DNA from: Synaphobranchus kaupii
Taxonomy: Eukaryota > Chordata > Actinopteri > Anguilliformes > Synaphobranchidae
Direction of reading: 5' to 3'
DNA length: 64,000 bases
NCBI GenBank assembly: GCA_029718625.1
Contig: CM056395.1
Coordinates: 19,060,309 to 19,124,308 of the forward strand
A program made the translations under genes and the position numbers. The notes under the pieces were generated by a model that saw only the letters and a program-made list of their open reading frames with translations, was not told the origin of the DNA and ran no database searches. Positions 45,001 to 60,000 of this stretch are shown here, one piece after another (the stretch's first letter is position 1; every line of letters begins with the position of its first letter).

Positions 45001-48000
45001 CCTCACTACAACTTCAGCCCCCACTACAACTGCAGCCCCCACTACAACAGCAGCCCCCACTACAACAGCAGCCTCCACTGTAACTGCAGCCCCCACTACA
45101 ACTGCAGCACCAACAACAACTGCAGCCCTCACTACAACTTCAGCCCCCACTACAACTTCAGCCCCCACTACAAATTCAGCACCCACAACAACACCAGTTC
45201 TCACTACAACTGCAGCCCCAACTACGTCTGCAGCACCCACTACAACTGCAGCCCTGACAACAACCCCAGTTCCCACTACCACTGCAGCACCCAGTACAAC
45301 TGCAGTCCCCACTACAACTTCAGCCCCCACTACAACTGCAGCACCCACTACAACTTCAGCCCCCGTGACAACTGCAGCACCCAGTACAACTGCAGTCCCC
45401 ACTACAACTTCAGCCCCAACTACAACTGCAGCCCCCACTACAACTGCAGCACCCACTACAACTGCAGCAACAACTGCAGCCCCAACTACAACTTCAGCCC
45501 CCACTACAACTGCAGCCCACACTACAACAGCAGCCCCCACTATAACTGCAGCCCTCACTACAACTTCAGCCCCCACTACAACTTCAGCACCCACTACAAC
45601 AGCAGCTCCCACTTCAAGAGCAGCCTCCACTACAACAGCAGCCCACAATACAACAGCAACCCCCACAACAACAGCATCTCCCACTCCAACTGCAGCACCA
45701 ACCACAACTCCAGCTCCGACAACAACACCAGTTCTCACTACAACTGCAGCCCCAACTACGTCTGCAGCACCCACTACAACTGCAGCCCCGACCACAACCC
45801 CAGTTCCCACTACCACTGCAGCACCCAGTACAACTGCAGTCCCCACTACGACTTCAGCCCCAACTACAACTGCAGCCCCCACTACAACTGCAGCCCCCAC
45901 TACAACTGCAGCTCCCACTACAACAGCAGCCTACACTACAACTGCAGCACCCACTACAACTGCAGCAACAACAACTGCAGCCCCAACTACAACTGCAGCC
46001 CCCACTACAACTTCAGCACCCACTACAACAGCAGTTCCCACTACAACTGCAGCCCCCACTACAACAGCAGCCTCCACTGCAACTGCAACACCCACTACAC
46101 CTGCAGCACCAACAACAACTGCAGCCCCCACTACAACTTCAGCACCCAGTATAACAGCAGTTCCCACTACAACTGCAGCCCCCACTACAACAGCAGCCCT
46201 CACTACAACAGCAGCCTCCACTGCAACTGCAGCCCCCACTACAACTGCAGCACCAACAACAACTGCAGCCCTCACTACAACTTCAGCTCCCACTACAACT
46301 TCAGCACCCACTACAACAGCAGCTCCCACTTCAAGAGCAGCCTCCACTACAACAGCAGCCCACACTACAACAGCAACCCCCACTACAACAGCATCTCCCA
46401 CTACAACTGCAGCACAAACCACAACTCCAGCTCCGACAACAACACCAGTTCTCACTACAACTGCAGCCCCAACTACGTCTGCAGCACCCACTACAACTGC
46501 AGCCCCGACAACAACCCCAGTTCCCACTACCACTGCAGCACCCAGTACAACTGCAGTCCCCACTACAACTTCAGCCCCAACAACAACTGCAGCCCCCACT
46601 ACAACTGCAGCCCCCATTACAACTGCAGCTCCCACTACAACAGCAGCCTCCACTACAACTGCAGCACCCACTACAACTGCAGCAACAACAACTGCAGCCC
46701 CAACTACAACTTCAGCCCCCACTACAACTGCAGCAACAACAACTGCAGCCCCAACTACAACTTCAGCACCCACTACAACAGCAGTTCCCACTACAACTGC
46801 AGCCCCCACTACAACAGCAGCCTCCACTGCAACTGCAGCACCCACTACACCTGCAGCACCAACAACAACTGCAGCCCCCACTACAACTTCAGCACCCACT
46901 ACAACAGCAGTTCCCACTACAACTGCAGCCCCCACTACAACTGCAGCCCCCACTACAACAGCAGCCCCCACTACAACAGCAGCCTCCACTGCAACTGCAG
47001 CACCCACTACACCTGCAGCATCAACAACAACTGCAGCCCCCACTACAACTTCAGCACCCAGTACAACAGCAGTTCCCACTACAACTGCAGCCCCCACTAC
47101 AACAGCAGCCTCCACTGTAACTGCAGCCCCCACTACAACTGCAGCACCAACAACAACTGCAGCCCTCACTACAACTTCAGCCCCAACTACAAATTCAGCA
47201 CCCACAACAAAACCAGTTCTCACTACAACTGCAGCCCCAACTACGTCTGCAGCACCCACTACAACTGCAGCCCTGACAACAACCCCAGTTCCCACTACCA
47301 CTGCAGCACCCAGTACAACTGCAGTCCCCACTACAACTTCAGCCTCCACTACAACTGCAGCCCACACTACAACAGCAGCCCCAACTACAACTGCAGCCCC
47401 CACTACAACTGCAGCCCCCACTACAACAGCAGCCTCCACTGCAACTGCAGCACCCACTACACCTGCAGCATCAACAACAACTGCAGCCCCCACTACAACT
47501 TCAGCACCCAGTACAACAGCAGTTCCCACTACAACTGCAGCCCCGACTACAACAGCAGCCCCCACTACAACAGCAGCCTCCACTGCAACTGCAGCCCCCA
47601 CTACAACTGCAGCACCAACAACAACTGCAGCCCTCACTACAACTTCAGCCCCCACTACAACTTCAGCACCCACTACAACAGCAGCTCCCACTTCAAGAGC
47701 AGCCTCCACTACAACAGCAGCCCACACTACAACAGCAACCCCCACTACAAAAGCATCTCCCACTACAACTGCAGCACCAAGCACAACTCCAGCTCCGACA
47801 ACAACACCAGTTCTCAGTACAACTGCAGCCCCAACTACATCTGCAGCACCCACTACAACTGCAGCCCCGACAACAACCCCAGTTCCCACTACCACTGCAG
47901 CACCCAGTACAACTGCAGTCCCCACTACAACTTCAGCCCCAACTACAACTGCAGCCCCCACTACAACTGCAGCCCGCACTACAACTGCAGCTCCCACTAC

Positions 48001-51000
48001 AACAGCAGCCTCCACTACAACTGCAGCACCCACTACAACTGCAGCAACAACAACTGCAGCCCCAACTACAACTTCAGCCCCCACTACAACTGCAGCCCAC
48101 ACTACAACAGCAGCCCCCACTATAACTGCAGCCCTCACTACAACTTCAGCCCCCACTACAACTTCAGCACCCACTACAACAGCAGCTCCCACTTCAAGAG
48201 CAGCCCCCACTATAACTGCAGCCCTCACTACAACTTCAGCCCCCACTACAACTTCAGCACCCACTACAACAGCAGCTCCCACTTCAAGAGCAGCCTCCAC
48301 TACAACAGCAGCCCACACTACAACAGCAACCCCCACTACAACAGTATCTCCCACTACAACTGCAGCACCAACCACAACTCCAGCTCCGACAACAACACCA
48401 GTTCCCACTACAACTGCAGCCCCAACTACGTCTGCAGCACCCACTACAACTGCAGCCCCGACAACAACCCCAGTTCCCACTACCACTGCAGCACCCAGTA
48501 CAACTGCAGTCCCTACTACAACTTCAGCCCCAACTACAACTGCAGCCCCCACTACAACTGCAGCCCCCACTACAACTGCAGCTCCCACTACAACAGCAGC
48601 CTCCACTACAACTGCAGCACCCACTACAACTGCAGCAACAACAACTGCAGCCCCAACTACAACTTCAGCCCCCACTACAACTGCAGCACCCACTACAACT
48701 TCAGCCCCTGTGACAACTGCAGCACCCAGTACAAGTGCAGCCTCCACTACAACTGCAGCCCACGCTACAACAGCAGCCCCCACTATAACTGCAGCCCTCA
48801 CTACAACTTCAGCCCCCACTACAACTTCAGCACCCACTACAACAGCAGCTCCCACTTCAAGAGCAGCCTCCACTACAACAGCAGCCCACACTACAACAGC
48901 AACCCCCACTACAACAGCATCTCCCACTACAACTGCAGCAACAACCACAACTCCAGCTCCGACAACAACACCAGTTCTCACTACAAATGCAGCCCCAACT
49001 ACGTCTGCAGCACCCACTACAACTGCAGCCCCGACAACAACCCCAGTTCCCACTACCACTGCAGCACCCAGTACAACTGAAGTCCCCACTACAACTTCAG
49101 CCCCAACTACAACTGCAGCCCCCACTACAACTGCAGCCCCCACTACAACTGCAGCACCAACCACAACTCCAGCCCCGACAACAACCCCAGTTCCCACTAC
49201 CACTGCAGCACCCAGTACAACTGAAGTCCCCACTACAACTTCAGCCCCAACTACAACTGCAGCACCCACTACAACAGCAGCCTCCACTGCAACTGCAGCT
49301 CCCACTACAACTGCAGCACCAACAACAACTGCAGCCCTCACTACAACTTCAGCCCCCACTACAACTTCAGCACCCACTAAAACAGCAGCTCCAACTTCAA
49401 GAGCAGCTTCCACTACAACAGCAACCCCCACTACAACAGCATCTCCCACTACAACTGCAGCACCAACCACAACTCCAGCTCCGACAACAACACCAGTTCT
49501 CACTACAACTGCAGCCCCAACTACGTCTGCAACACCCACTACAACTGCAGCCCCGACAACAACCCCAGTTCCCACTACCACTGCAGCACCCAGTACAACT
49601 GCAGTCCCCACTACAACTTCAGCCCCAACTACAACTGCAGCCCCCACTACAACTACAGCCCCCACTACAACTGCAGCTCCCACTACAACAGCAGCCTCCA
49701 CTACAACTGCAGCACCCACTACAACTGCAGCAACAACAACTGCAGCCCCAACTACAACTTCAGCCCCCACTACAACTGCAGCACCCACTGCAACTGCAGC
49801 CCCCACTACAACTGCAGCAACAACAACTGCAGCCCCCACTACAACTTCAGCACCCACTACAACAGCAGTTCCCACTACAACTGCAGCCCCCACTACAACA
49901 GCAGCCTCCACTGCAACTGCAGCACCCACTACAACTGCAGCAACAACAACTGCAGCCCCAACTACAACTTCAGCCCCCACTACAACTGCAGCCTCCACTA
50001 CAACTGCAGCCCACACTACAACAGCAGCCCCCACTACAACTGCAGCACCCACTACAACTTCAGCCCCCGTGACAACTGCAGCACCCAGTACAACTGCAGC
50101 CCCCACTACAACTGCAGCACCCACTACAACTGCAGCAACAACAACTGCAGCCCCAACTACAACTTCAGCCCCCACTACAACTGCAGCCCACACTACAACA
50201 GCAGCCCCCACTATAACTGCAGCCCTCACTACAACTTCAGCCCCCACTACAACTTCAGCACCCACTACAACAGCAGCTCCCACTTCAAGAGCAGCCTCCA
50301 CTACAACAGCAGCCCACACTACAACAGCAACCCCCACTACAACAGCATCTCCCACTCCAACTGCAGCACCAACCACAACTCCAGCTCCGACAACAACACC
50401 AGTTCTCACTACAACTGCAGCCCCAACTACGTCTGCAGCACCCACTACAACTGCAGCCCCGACAACAACCCCAGGTCCCACTACCACTGCAGCACCCAGT
50501 ACAACTGCAGTCCCCACTACAACTTCAGCCCCAACTACAACTGCAGCCCCCACTACAACTGCAGCCCCCACTACAACTGCAGCTCCCACTACAACAGCAG
50601 CCTACACTACAACTGCAGCACCCACTACAACTGCAGCAACAACAACTGCAGCCCCAACTACAACTGCAGCCCCGACTACAACTTCAGCACCCACTACAAC
50701 AGCAGTTCCCACTACAACTGCAGCCCCCACTACAACAGCAGCCTCCACTGCAACTGCAACACCCACTACACCTGCAGCACCAACAACAACTGCAGCCCCC
50801 ACTACAACTTCAGCACCCAGTACAACAGCAGTTCCCACTACAACTGCAGCCCCCACTACAACAGCAGCCCTCACTACAACAGCAGCCTCCACTGCAACTG
50901 CAGCCCCCACTACAACTGCAGCACCAACAACAACTGCAGCCCTCACTACAACTTCAGCTCCCACTACAACTTCAGCACCCACTACAACAGCAGCTCCCAC

Positions 51001-54000
51001 TTCAAGAGCAGCCTCCACTACAACAGCAGCCCACACTACAACAGCAACCCCCACTACAACAGCATCTCCCACTACAACTGCAGCACAAACCACAACTCCA
51101 GCTCCGACAACAATACCAGTTCTCACTACAACTGCAGCCCCAACTACGTCTGCAGCACCCACTACAACTGCAGCCCCGACAACAACCCCAGTTCCCACTA
51201 CCACTGCAGCACCCAGTACAACTGCAGCCCCCACTACAACTGCAGCACCAACAACAACTGCAGCCCTCACTACAACTTCAGCCCCCACTACAACTTCAGC
51301 ACCCACTACAACAGCAGCTCCCACTTCAAGAGCAGCCTCCACTACAACAGCAGCCCACACTACAACAGCAACCCCCACTACAAAAGCATCTCCCACTACA
51401 ACTGCAGCACCAACCACAACTCCAGCTCCGACAACAACACCAGTTCTCAGTACAACTGCAGCCCCAACTACATCTGCAGCACCCACTACAACTGCAGCCC
51501 CGACAACAACCCCAGTTCCCACTACCACTGCAGCACCCAGTACAACTGCAGTCCCCACTACAACTTCAGCCCCAACTACAACTGCAGCCCCCACTACAAC
51601 TGCAGCCCGCACTACAACTGCAGCTCCCACTACAACAGCAGCCTCCACTACAACTGCAGCACCCACTACAACTGCAGCAACAACAACTGCAGCCCCAACT
51701 ACAACTTCAGCCCCCACTACAACTGCAGCCCACACTACAACAGCAGCCCCCACTATAACTGCAGCCCTCACTACAACTTCAGCCCCCACTACAACTTCAG
51801 CACCCACTACAACAGCAGCTCCCACTTCAAGAGCAGCCCCCACTATAACTGCAGCCCTCACTACAACTTCAGCCCCCACTACAACTTCAGCACCCACTAC
51901 AACAGCAGCTCCCACTTCAAGAGTAGCCTCCACTACAACAGCAGCCCACACTACAACAGCAACCCCCACTACAACAGTATCTCCCACTACAACTGCAGCA
52001 CCAACCACAACTCCAGCTCCGACAACAACACCAGTTCCCACTACAACTGCAGCCCCAACTACGTCTGCAGCACCCACTACAACTGCAGCCCCGACAACAA
52101 CCCCAGTTCCCACTACCACTGCAGCACCCAGTACAACTGCAGTCCCCACTACAACTTCAGCCCCAACTACAACTGCAGCCCCCACTACAACTGCAGCCCC
52201 CACTACAACTGCAGCTCCCACTACAACAGCAGCCTCCACTACAACTGCAGCACCCACTACAACTGCAGCAACAACAACTGCAGCCCCAACTACAACTTCA
52301 GCCCCCACTACAACTGCAGCACCCACTACAACTTCAGCCCCTGTGACAACTGCAGCACCCAGTACAAGTGCAGCCTCCACTACAACTGCAGCCCACGCTA
52401 CAACAGCAGCCCCCACTATAACTGCAGCCCTCACTACAACTTCAGCCCCCACTACAACTTCAGCACCCACTACAACAGCAGCTCCCACTTCAAGAGCAGC
52501 CTCCACTACAACAGCAGCCCACACTACAACAGCAACCCCCACTACAACAGCATCTCCCACTACAACTGCAGCAACAACCACAACTCCAGCTCCGACAACA
52601 ACACCAGTTCTCACTACAAATGCAGCCCCAACTACGTCTGCAGCACCCACTACAACTGCAGCCCCGACAACAACCCCAGTTCCCACTACCACTGCAGCAC
52701 CCAGTACAACTGAAGTCCCCACTACAACTTCAGCCCCAACTACAACTGCAGCCCCCACTACAACTGCAGCCCCCACTACAACTGCAGCACCAACCACAAC
52801 TCCAGCCCCGACAACAACCCCAGTTCCCACTACCACTGCAGCACCCAGTACAACTGAAGTCCCCACTACAACTTCAGCCCCAACTACAACTGCAGCACCC
52901 ACTACAACAGCAGCCTCCACTGCAACTGCAGCTCCCACTACAACTGCAGCACCAACAACAACTGCAGCCCTCACTACAACTTCAGCCCCCACTACAACTT
53001 CAGCACCCACTAAAACAGCAGCTCCAACTTCAAGAGCAGCTTCCACTACAACGGCAACCCCCACTACAACAGCATCTCCCACTACAACTGCAGCACCAAC
53101 CACAACTCCAGCTCCGACAACAACACCAGTTCTCACTACAACTGCAGCCCCAACTACGTCTGCAACACCCACTACAACTGCAGCCCCGACAACAACCCCA
53201 GTTCCCACTACCACTGCAGCACCCAGTACAACTGCAGTCCCCACTACAACTTCAGCCCCAACTACAACTGCAGCCCCCACTACAACTACAGCCCCCACTA
53301 CAACTGCAGCTCCCACTACAACAGCAGCCTCCACTACAACTGCAGCACCCACTACAACTGCAGCAACAACAACTGCAGCCCCAACTACAACTTCAGCCCC
53401 CACTACAACTGCAGCACCCACTGCAACTGCAGCCCCCACTACAACTGCAGCAACAACAACTGCAGCCCCCACTACAACTTCAGCACCCACTACAACAGCA
53501 GTTCCCACTACAACTGCAGCCCCCACTACAACAGCAGCCTCCACTGCAACTGCAGCACCCACTACAACTGCAGCAACAACAACTGCAGCCCCAACTACAA
53601 CTTCAGCCCCCACTACAACTGCAGCCTCCACTACAACTGCAGCCCACAATACAACAGCAGCCCCCACTACAACTGCAGCACCCACTACAACTTCAGCCCC
53701 CGTGACAACTGCAGCACCCAGTACAACTGCAGCCCCCACTACAACTGCAGCACCCACTACAACTGCAGCAACAACAACTGCAGCCCCAACTACAACTTCA
53801 GCCCCCACTACAACTGCAGCCCACACTACAACAGCAGCCCCCACTATAACTGCAGCCCTCACTACAACTTCAGCCCCCACTACAACTTCAGCACCCACTA
53901 CAACAGCAGCTCCCACTTCAAGAGCAGCCTCCACTACAACAGCAGCCCACACTACAACAGCAACCCCCACTACAACAGCATCTCCCACTCCAACTGCAGC

Positions 54001-57000
54001 ACCAACCACAACTCCAGCTCCGACAACAACACCAGTTCTCACTACAACTGCAGCCCCAACTACGTCTGCAGCACCCACTACAACTGCAGCCCCGACAACA
54101 ACCCCAGGTCCCACTACCACTGCAGCACCCAGTACAACTGCAGTCCCCACTACAACTTCAGCCCCAACTACAACTGCAGCCCCCACTACAACTGCAGCCC
54201 CCACTACAACTGCAGCTCCCACTACAACAGCAGCCTACACTACAACTGCAGCACCCACTACAACTGCAGCAACAACAACTGCAGCCCCAACTACAACTGC
54301 AGCCCCGACTACAACTTCAGCACCCACTACAACAGCAGTTCCCACTACAACTGCAGCCCCCACTACAACAGCAGCCTCCACTGCAACTGCAACACCCACT
54401 ACACCTGCAGCACCAACAACAACTGCAGCCCCCACTACAACTTCAGCACCCAGTACAACAGCAGTTCCCACTACAACTGCAGCCCCCACTACAACAGCAG
54501 CCCTCACTACAACAGCAGCCTCCACTGCAACTGCAGCCCCCACTATAACTGCAGCACCAACAACAACTGCAGCCCTCACTACAACTTCAGCTCCCACTAC
54601 AACTTCAGCACCCACTACAACAGCAGCTCCCACTTCAAGAGCAGCCTCCAGTACAACAGCAGCCCACACTACAACAGCAACCCCCACTACAACAGCATCT
54701 CCCACTACAACTGCAGCACAAACCACAACTCCAGCTCCGACAACAATACCAGTTCTCACTACAACTGCAGCCCCAACTACGTCTGCAGCACCCACTACAA
54801 CTGCAGCCCCGACAACAACCCCAGTTCCCACTACCACTGCAGCACCCAGTACAACTGCAGTCCCCACTACAACTTCAGCCCCAACAACAACTGCAGCCCC
54901 CACTACAACTGCAGCCCCCACTACAACTGCAGCTCCCACTACAACAGCAGCCTCCACTACAACTGCAGCACCCACTACAACTGCAGCAACAACAACTGCA
55001 GCCCCAATTACAACTTCAGCCCCCACTACAACTGCAGCACCCAGTACAACTGCAGTCCCCACTACAACTTCAGCCCCAACTACAACTGCAGCCCCCACTA
55101 CAACTGCAGCCTCCACTACAACTGCAGCTCCCATTACAACACCAGCCTCCACTACAACTGCAGCACCCACTACAACTGCAGCAACAACAACTGCAGCCCC
55201 AACTACAACTTCAGCACCCACTACAACAGCAGTTCCCACTACAACTGCAGCCCCCACTACAACAGCAGCCTCCACTGCAACTGCAGCACCCACTACACCT
55301 GCAGCACCAACAACAACTGCAGCCCCCACTACAACTTCAGCACCCACTACAACAGCAGTTCCCACTACAACTGCAGCCCCCACTACAACTGCAGCCCCCA
55401 CTACAACAGCAGCCCCCACTACAACAGCAGCCTCCACTGCAACTGCAGCACCCACTACACCTGCAGCATCAACAACAACTGCAGCCCCCACTACAACTTC
55501 AGCACCCAGTACAACAGCAGTTCCCACTACAACTGCAGCCCCCACTACAACAGCAGCCCCCACTACAACAGCAGCCTCCACTGTAACTGCAGCCCCCACT
55601 ACAACTGCAGCACCAACAACAACTGCAGCACTCACTACAACTTCAGCCCCCACTACAAATTCAGCACCCACAACAAAACCAGTTCTCACTACAACTGCAG
55701 CCCCAACTACGTCTGCAGCACCCACTACAACTGCAGCCCTGACAACAACCCCAGTTCCCACTACCACTGCAGCACCCAGTACAACTGCAGTCCCCTCTAC
55801 AACTTCAGCCTCCACTACAACTGCAGCCCACACTACAACAGCAGCCCCAACTACAACTGCAGCCCCCACTACAACTGCAGCCCCCACTACAACAGCAGCC
55901 TCCACTGCAACTGCAGCACCCACTACACCTGCAGCATCAACAACAACTGCAGCCCCCACTACAACTTCAGCACCCAGTACAATAGCAGTTCCCACTACAA
56001 CTGCAGCCCCGACGACAACAGCAGCCCCCACTACAACAGCAGCCTCCACTGCAACTGCAGCCCCCACTACAACTGCAGCACCAACAACAACTGCAGCCCT
56101 CACTACAACTTCAGCCCCCACTACAACTTCAGCACCCACTACAACAGCAGCTCCCACTTCAAGAGCAGCCTCCACTACAACAGCAGCCCACACTACAACA
56201 GCAACCCCCACTACAACAGCATCTCCCACTACAACTGCAGCACCAACCGCAACTCCAGCTCCGACAACAACACCAGTTCTCAGTACAACTGCAGCCCCAA
56301 CTACATCTGCAGCACCCACTACAACTGCAGCCCCGACAACAACCCCAGTTCCCACTACCACTGCAGCACCCAGTACAACTGCAGTCCCCACTACAACTTC
56401 AGCCCCAACTACAACTGCAGCCCCCACTACAACTGCAGCCCACACTACAACTGCAGCTCCCACTACAACAGCAGCCTCCACTACAACTGCAGCACCCACT
56501 ACAACTGCAGCAACAACAACTGCAGCCCCAACTACAACTTCAGCCCCCACTACAACTGCAGCCCACACTACAACAGCAGCCCCCACTATAACTGCAGCCC
56601 TCACTACAACTTCAGCCCCCACTACAACTTCAGCACCCACTACAACAGCAGCTCCCACTTCAAGAGCAGCCCCCACTATAACTGCAGCCCTCACTACAAC
56701 TTCAGCCCCCACTACAACTTCAGCACCCACTACAACAGCAGCTCCCACTTCAAGAGCAGCCTCCACTACAACAGCAGCCCACACTACAACAGCAACCCCC
56801 ACTACAACAGTATCTCCCACTACAACTGCAGCACCAACCACAACTCCAGCTCCGACAACAACACCAGTTCCCACTACAACTGCAGCCCCAACTACGTCTG
56901 CAGCACCCACTACAACTGCAGCCCCGACAACAACCCCAGTTCCCACTACCACTGCAGCACCCAGTACAACTGCAGTCCCCACTACAACTTCAGCCCCAAC

Positions 57001-60000
57001 TACAACTGCAGCCCCCACTACAACTGCAGCCCCCACTACAACTGCAGCTCCCACTACAACAGCAGCCTCCACTACAACTGCAGCACCCACTACAACTGCA
57101 GCAACAACAACTGCAGCCCCAACTACAACTTCAGCCCCCACTACAACTGCAGCACCCACTACAACTTCAGCCCCTGTGACAACTGCAGCACCCAGTACAA
57201 GTGCAGCCTCCACTACAACTGCAGCCCACGCTACAACAGCAGCCCCCACTATAACTGCAGCCCTCACTAAAACTTCAGCCCCCACTACAACTTCAGCACC
57301 CACTACAACAGCAGCTCCCACTTCAAGAGCAGCCTCCACTACAACAGCAGCCCACACTACAACAGCAACCCCCACTACAACAGCATCTCCCACTACAACT
57401 GCAGCAACAACCACAACTCCAGCTCCGACAACAACACCAGTTCTCACTACAAATGCAGCCCCAACTACGTCTGCAGCACCCACTACAACTGCAGCCCCGA
57501 CAACAACCCAAGTTCCCACTACCACTGCAGCACCCAGTACAACTGAAGTCCCCACTACAACTTCAGCCCCAACTACAACTGCAGCCCCCACTACAACTGC
57601 AGCCCCCACTACAACTGCAGCACCAACCACAACTCCAGCTCCGACAACAACACCAATTCTCACTACAAATGCAGCCCCAACTACGTCTGCAGCACCCACT
57701 ACAACTGCAGCCCCGACAACAACCCCAGTTCCCACTACCACTGCAGCACCCAGTACAACTGAAGTCCCCACTACAACTTCAGCCCCAACTACAACTGCAG
57801 CCCCCACTACAACTGCAGCACCCACTACAACTGCAGCAACAATAACTGCAGCCCCAACTACAACTGCAGGTCCCACTACAACTTCAGCACCCACTACAAC
57901 AGCAGTTCCCACTACAACTGCAGCCCCCACTACAACAGCAGCCTCCACTGCAACTGCAGCACCCACTACACCTGCAGCACCAACAACAACTGCAGCCCCC
58001 ACTACAACTTCAGCACCCACTACAACTTCAGCACCCACTAAAACAGCAGCTCCAACTTCAAGAGCAGCTTCCACTACAACAGCAACCCCCACTACAACAG
58101 CATCTCCCACTACAACTGCAGCACCAACCACAACTCCAGCTCCGACAACAACACCAGTTCTCACTACAACTGCAGCCCCAACTACGTCTGCAACACCCAC
58201 TACAACTGCAGCCCCGACAACAACCCCAGTTCCCACTACCACTGCAGCACCCAGTACAACTGCAGTCCCCACTACAACTTCAGCCCCAACTACAACTGCA
58301 GCCCCCACTACAACTACAGCCCCCACTACAACTGCAGCTCCCACTACAACAGCAGCCTCCACTACAACTGCAGCACCCACTACAACTGCAGCAACAACAA
58401 CTGCAGCCCCAACTACAACTTCAGCCCCCACTACAACTTCAGCACCCACTAAAACAGCAGCTCCAACTTCAAGAGCAGCTTCCACTACAACAGCAACCCC
58501 CACTACAACAGCATCTCCCACTACAACTGCAGCACCAACCACAACTCCAGCTCCGACAACAACACCAGTTCTCACTACAACTGCAGCCCCAACTACGTCT
58601 GCAACACCCACTACAACTGCAGCCCCGACAACAACCCCAGTTCCCACTACCACTGCAGCACCCAGTACAACTGCAGTCCCCACTACAACTTCAGCCCCAA
58701 CAACAACTGCAGCCCCCACTACAACTGCAGCTCCCACTACAACAGCAGCCTACACTACAACTGCAGCACCCACTACAACTGCAGCAACAACAACTGCAGC
58801 CCCAACTACAACTGCAGCCCCGACTACAACTTCAGCACCCACTACAACAGCAGTTCCCACTACAACTGCAGCCCCCACTACAACAGCAGCCTCCACTGCA
58901 ACTGCAACACCAACCACAACTCCAGCTCCGACAACAACACCAGTTCTCACTACAAATGCAGCCCCAACTACGTCTGCAGCACCCACTACAACTGCAGCCC
59001 CGACAACAACCCCAGTTCCCACTACCACTGCAGCACCCAGTACAACTGCAGTCCCCACTACAACTTCAGCCCCAACTACAACTGCAGCCCCCACTACAAC
59101 TGCAGCACCCACTACAACTGCAGCAACAATAACTGCAGCCCCAACTACAACTGCAGGTCCCACTACAACTTCAGCACCCACTACAACAGCAGTTCCCACT
59201 ACAACTGCAGCCCCCACTACAACAGCAGCCTCCACTGCAACTGCAGCACCCACTACACCTGCAGCACCAACAACAACTGCAGCCCTCACTACAACTTCAG
59301 CCCCCACTACAACTTCAGCACCCACTACAACAGCAGCTCCCACTTCAAGAGCAGCCTCCACTACAACAGCAGCCCACACTACAACAGCAACCCCCACTAC
59401 AACAGCATCTCCCACTACAACTGCAGCACCAACCGCAACTCCAGCTCCGACAACAACACCAGTTCTCAGTACAACTGCAGCCCCAACTACATCTGCAGCA
59501 CCCACTACAACTGCAGCCCCGACAACAACCCCAGTTCCCACTACCACTGCAGCACCCAGTACAACTGCAGTCCCCACTACAACTTCAGCCCCAACTACAA
59601 CTGCAGCCCCCACTACAACTGCAGCCCACACTACAACTGCAGCTCCCACTACAACAGCAGCCTCCACTACAACTGCAGCACCCACTACAACTGCAGCAAC
59701 AACAACTGCAGCCCCAACTACAACTTCAGCCCCCACTACAACTGCAGCCCACACTACAACAGCAGCCCCCACTATAACTGCAGCCCTCACTACAACTTCA
59801 GCCCCCACTACAACTTCAGCACCCACTACAACAGCAGCTCCCACTTCAAGAGCAGCCCCCACTATAACTGCAGCCCTCACTACAACTTCAGCCCCCACTA
59901 CAACTTCAGCACCCACTACAACAGCAGCTCCCACTTCAAGAGCAGCCTCCACTACAACAGCAGCCCACACTACAACAGCAACCCCCACTACAACAGTATC

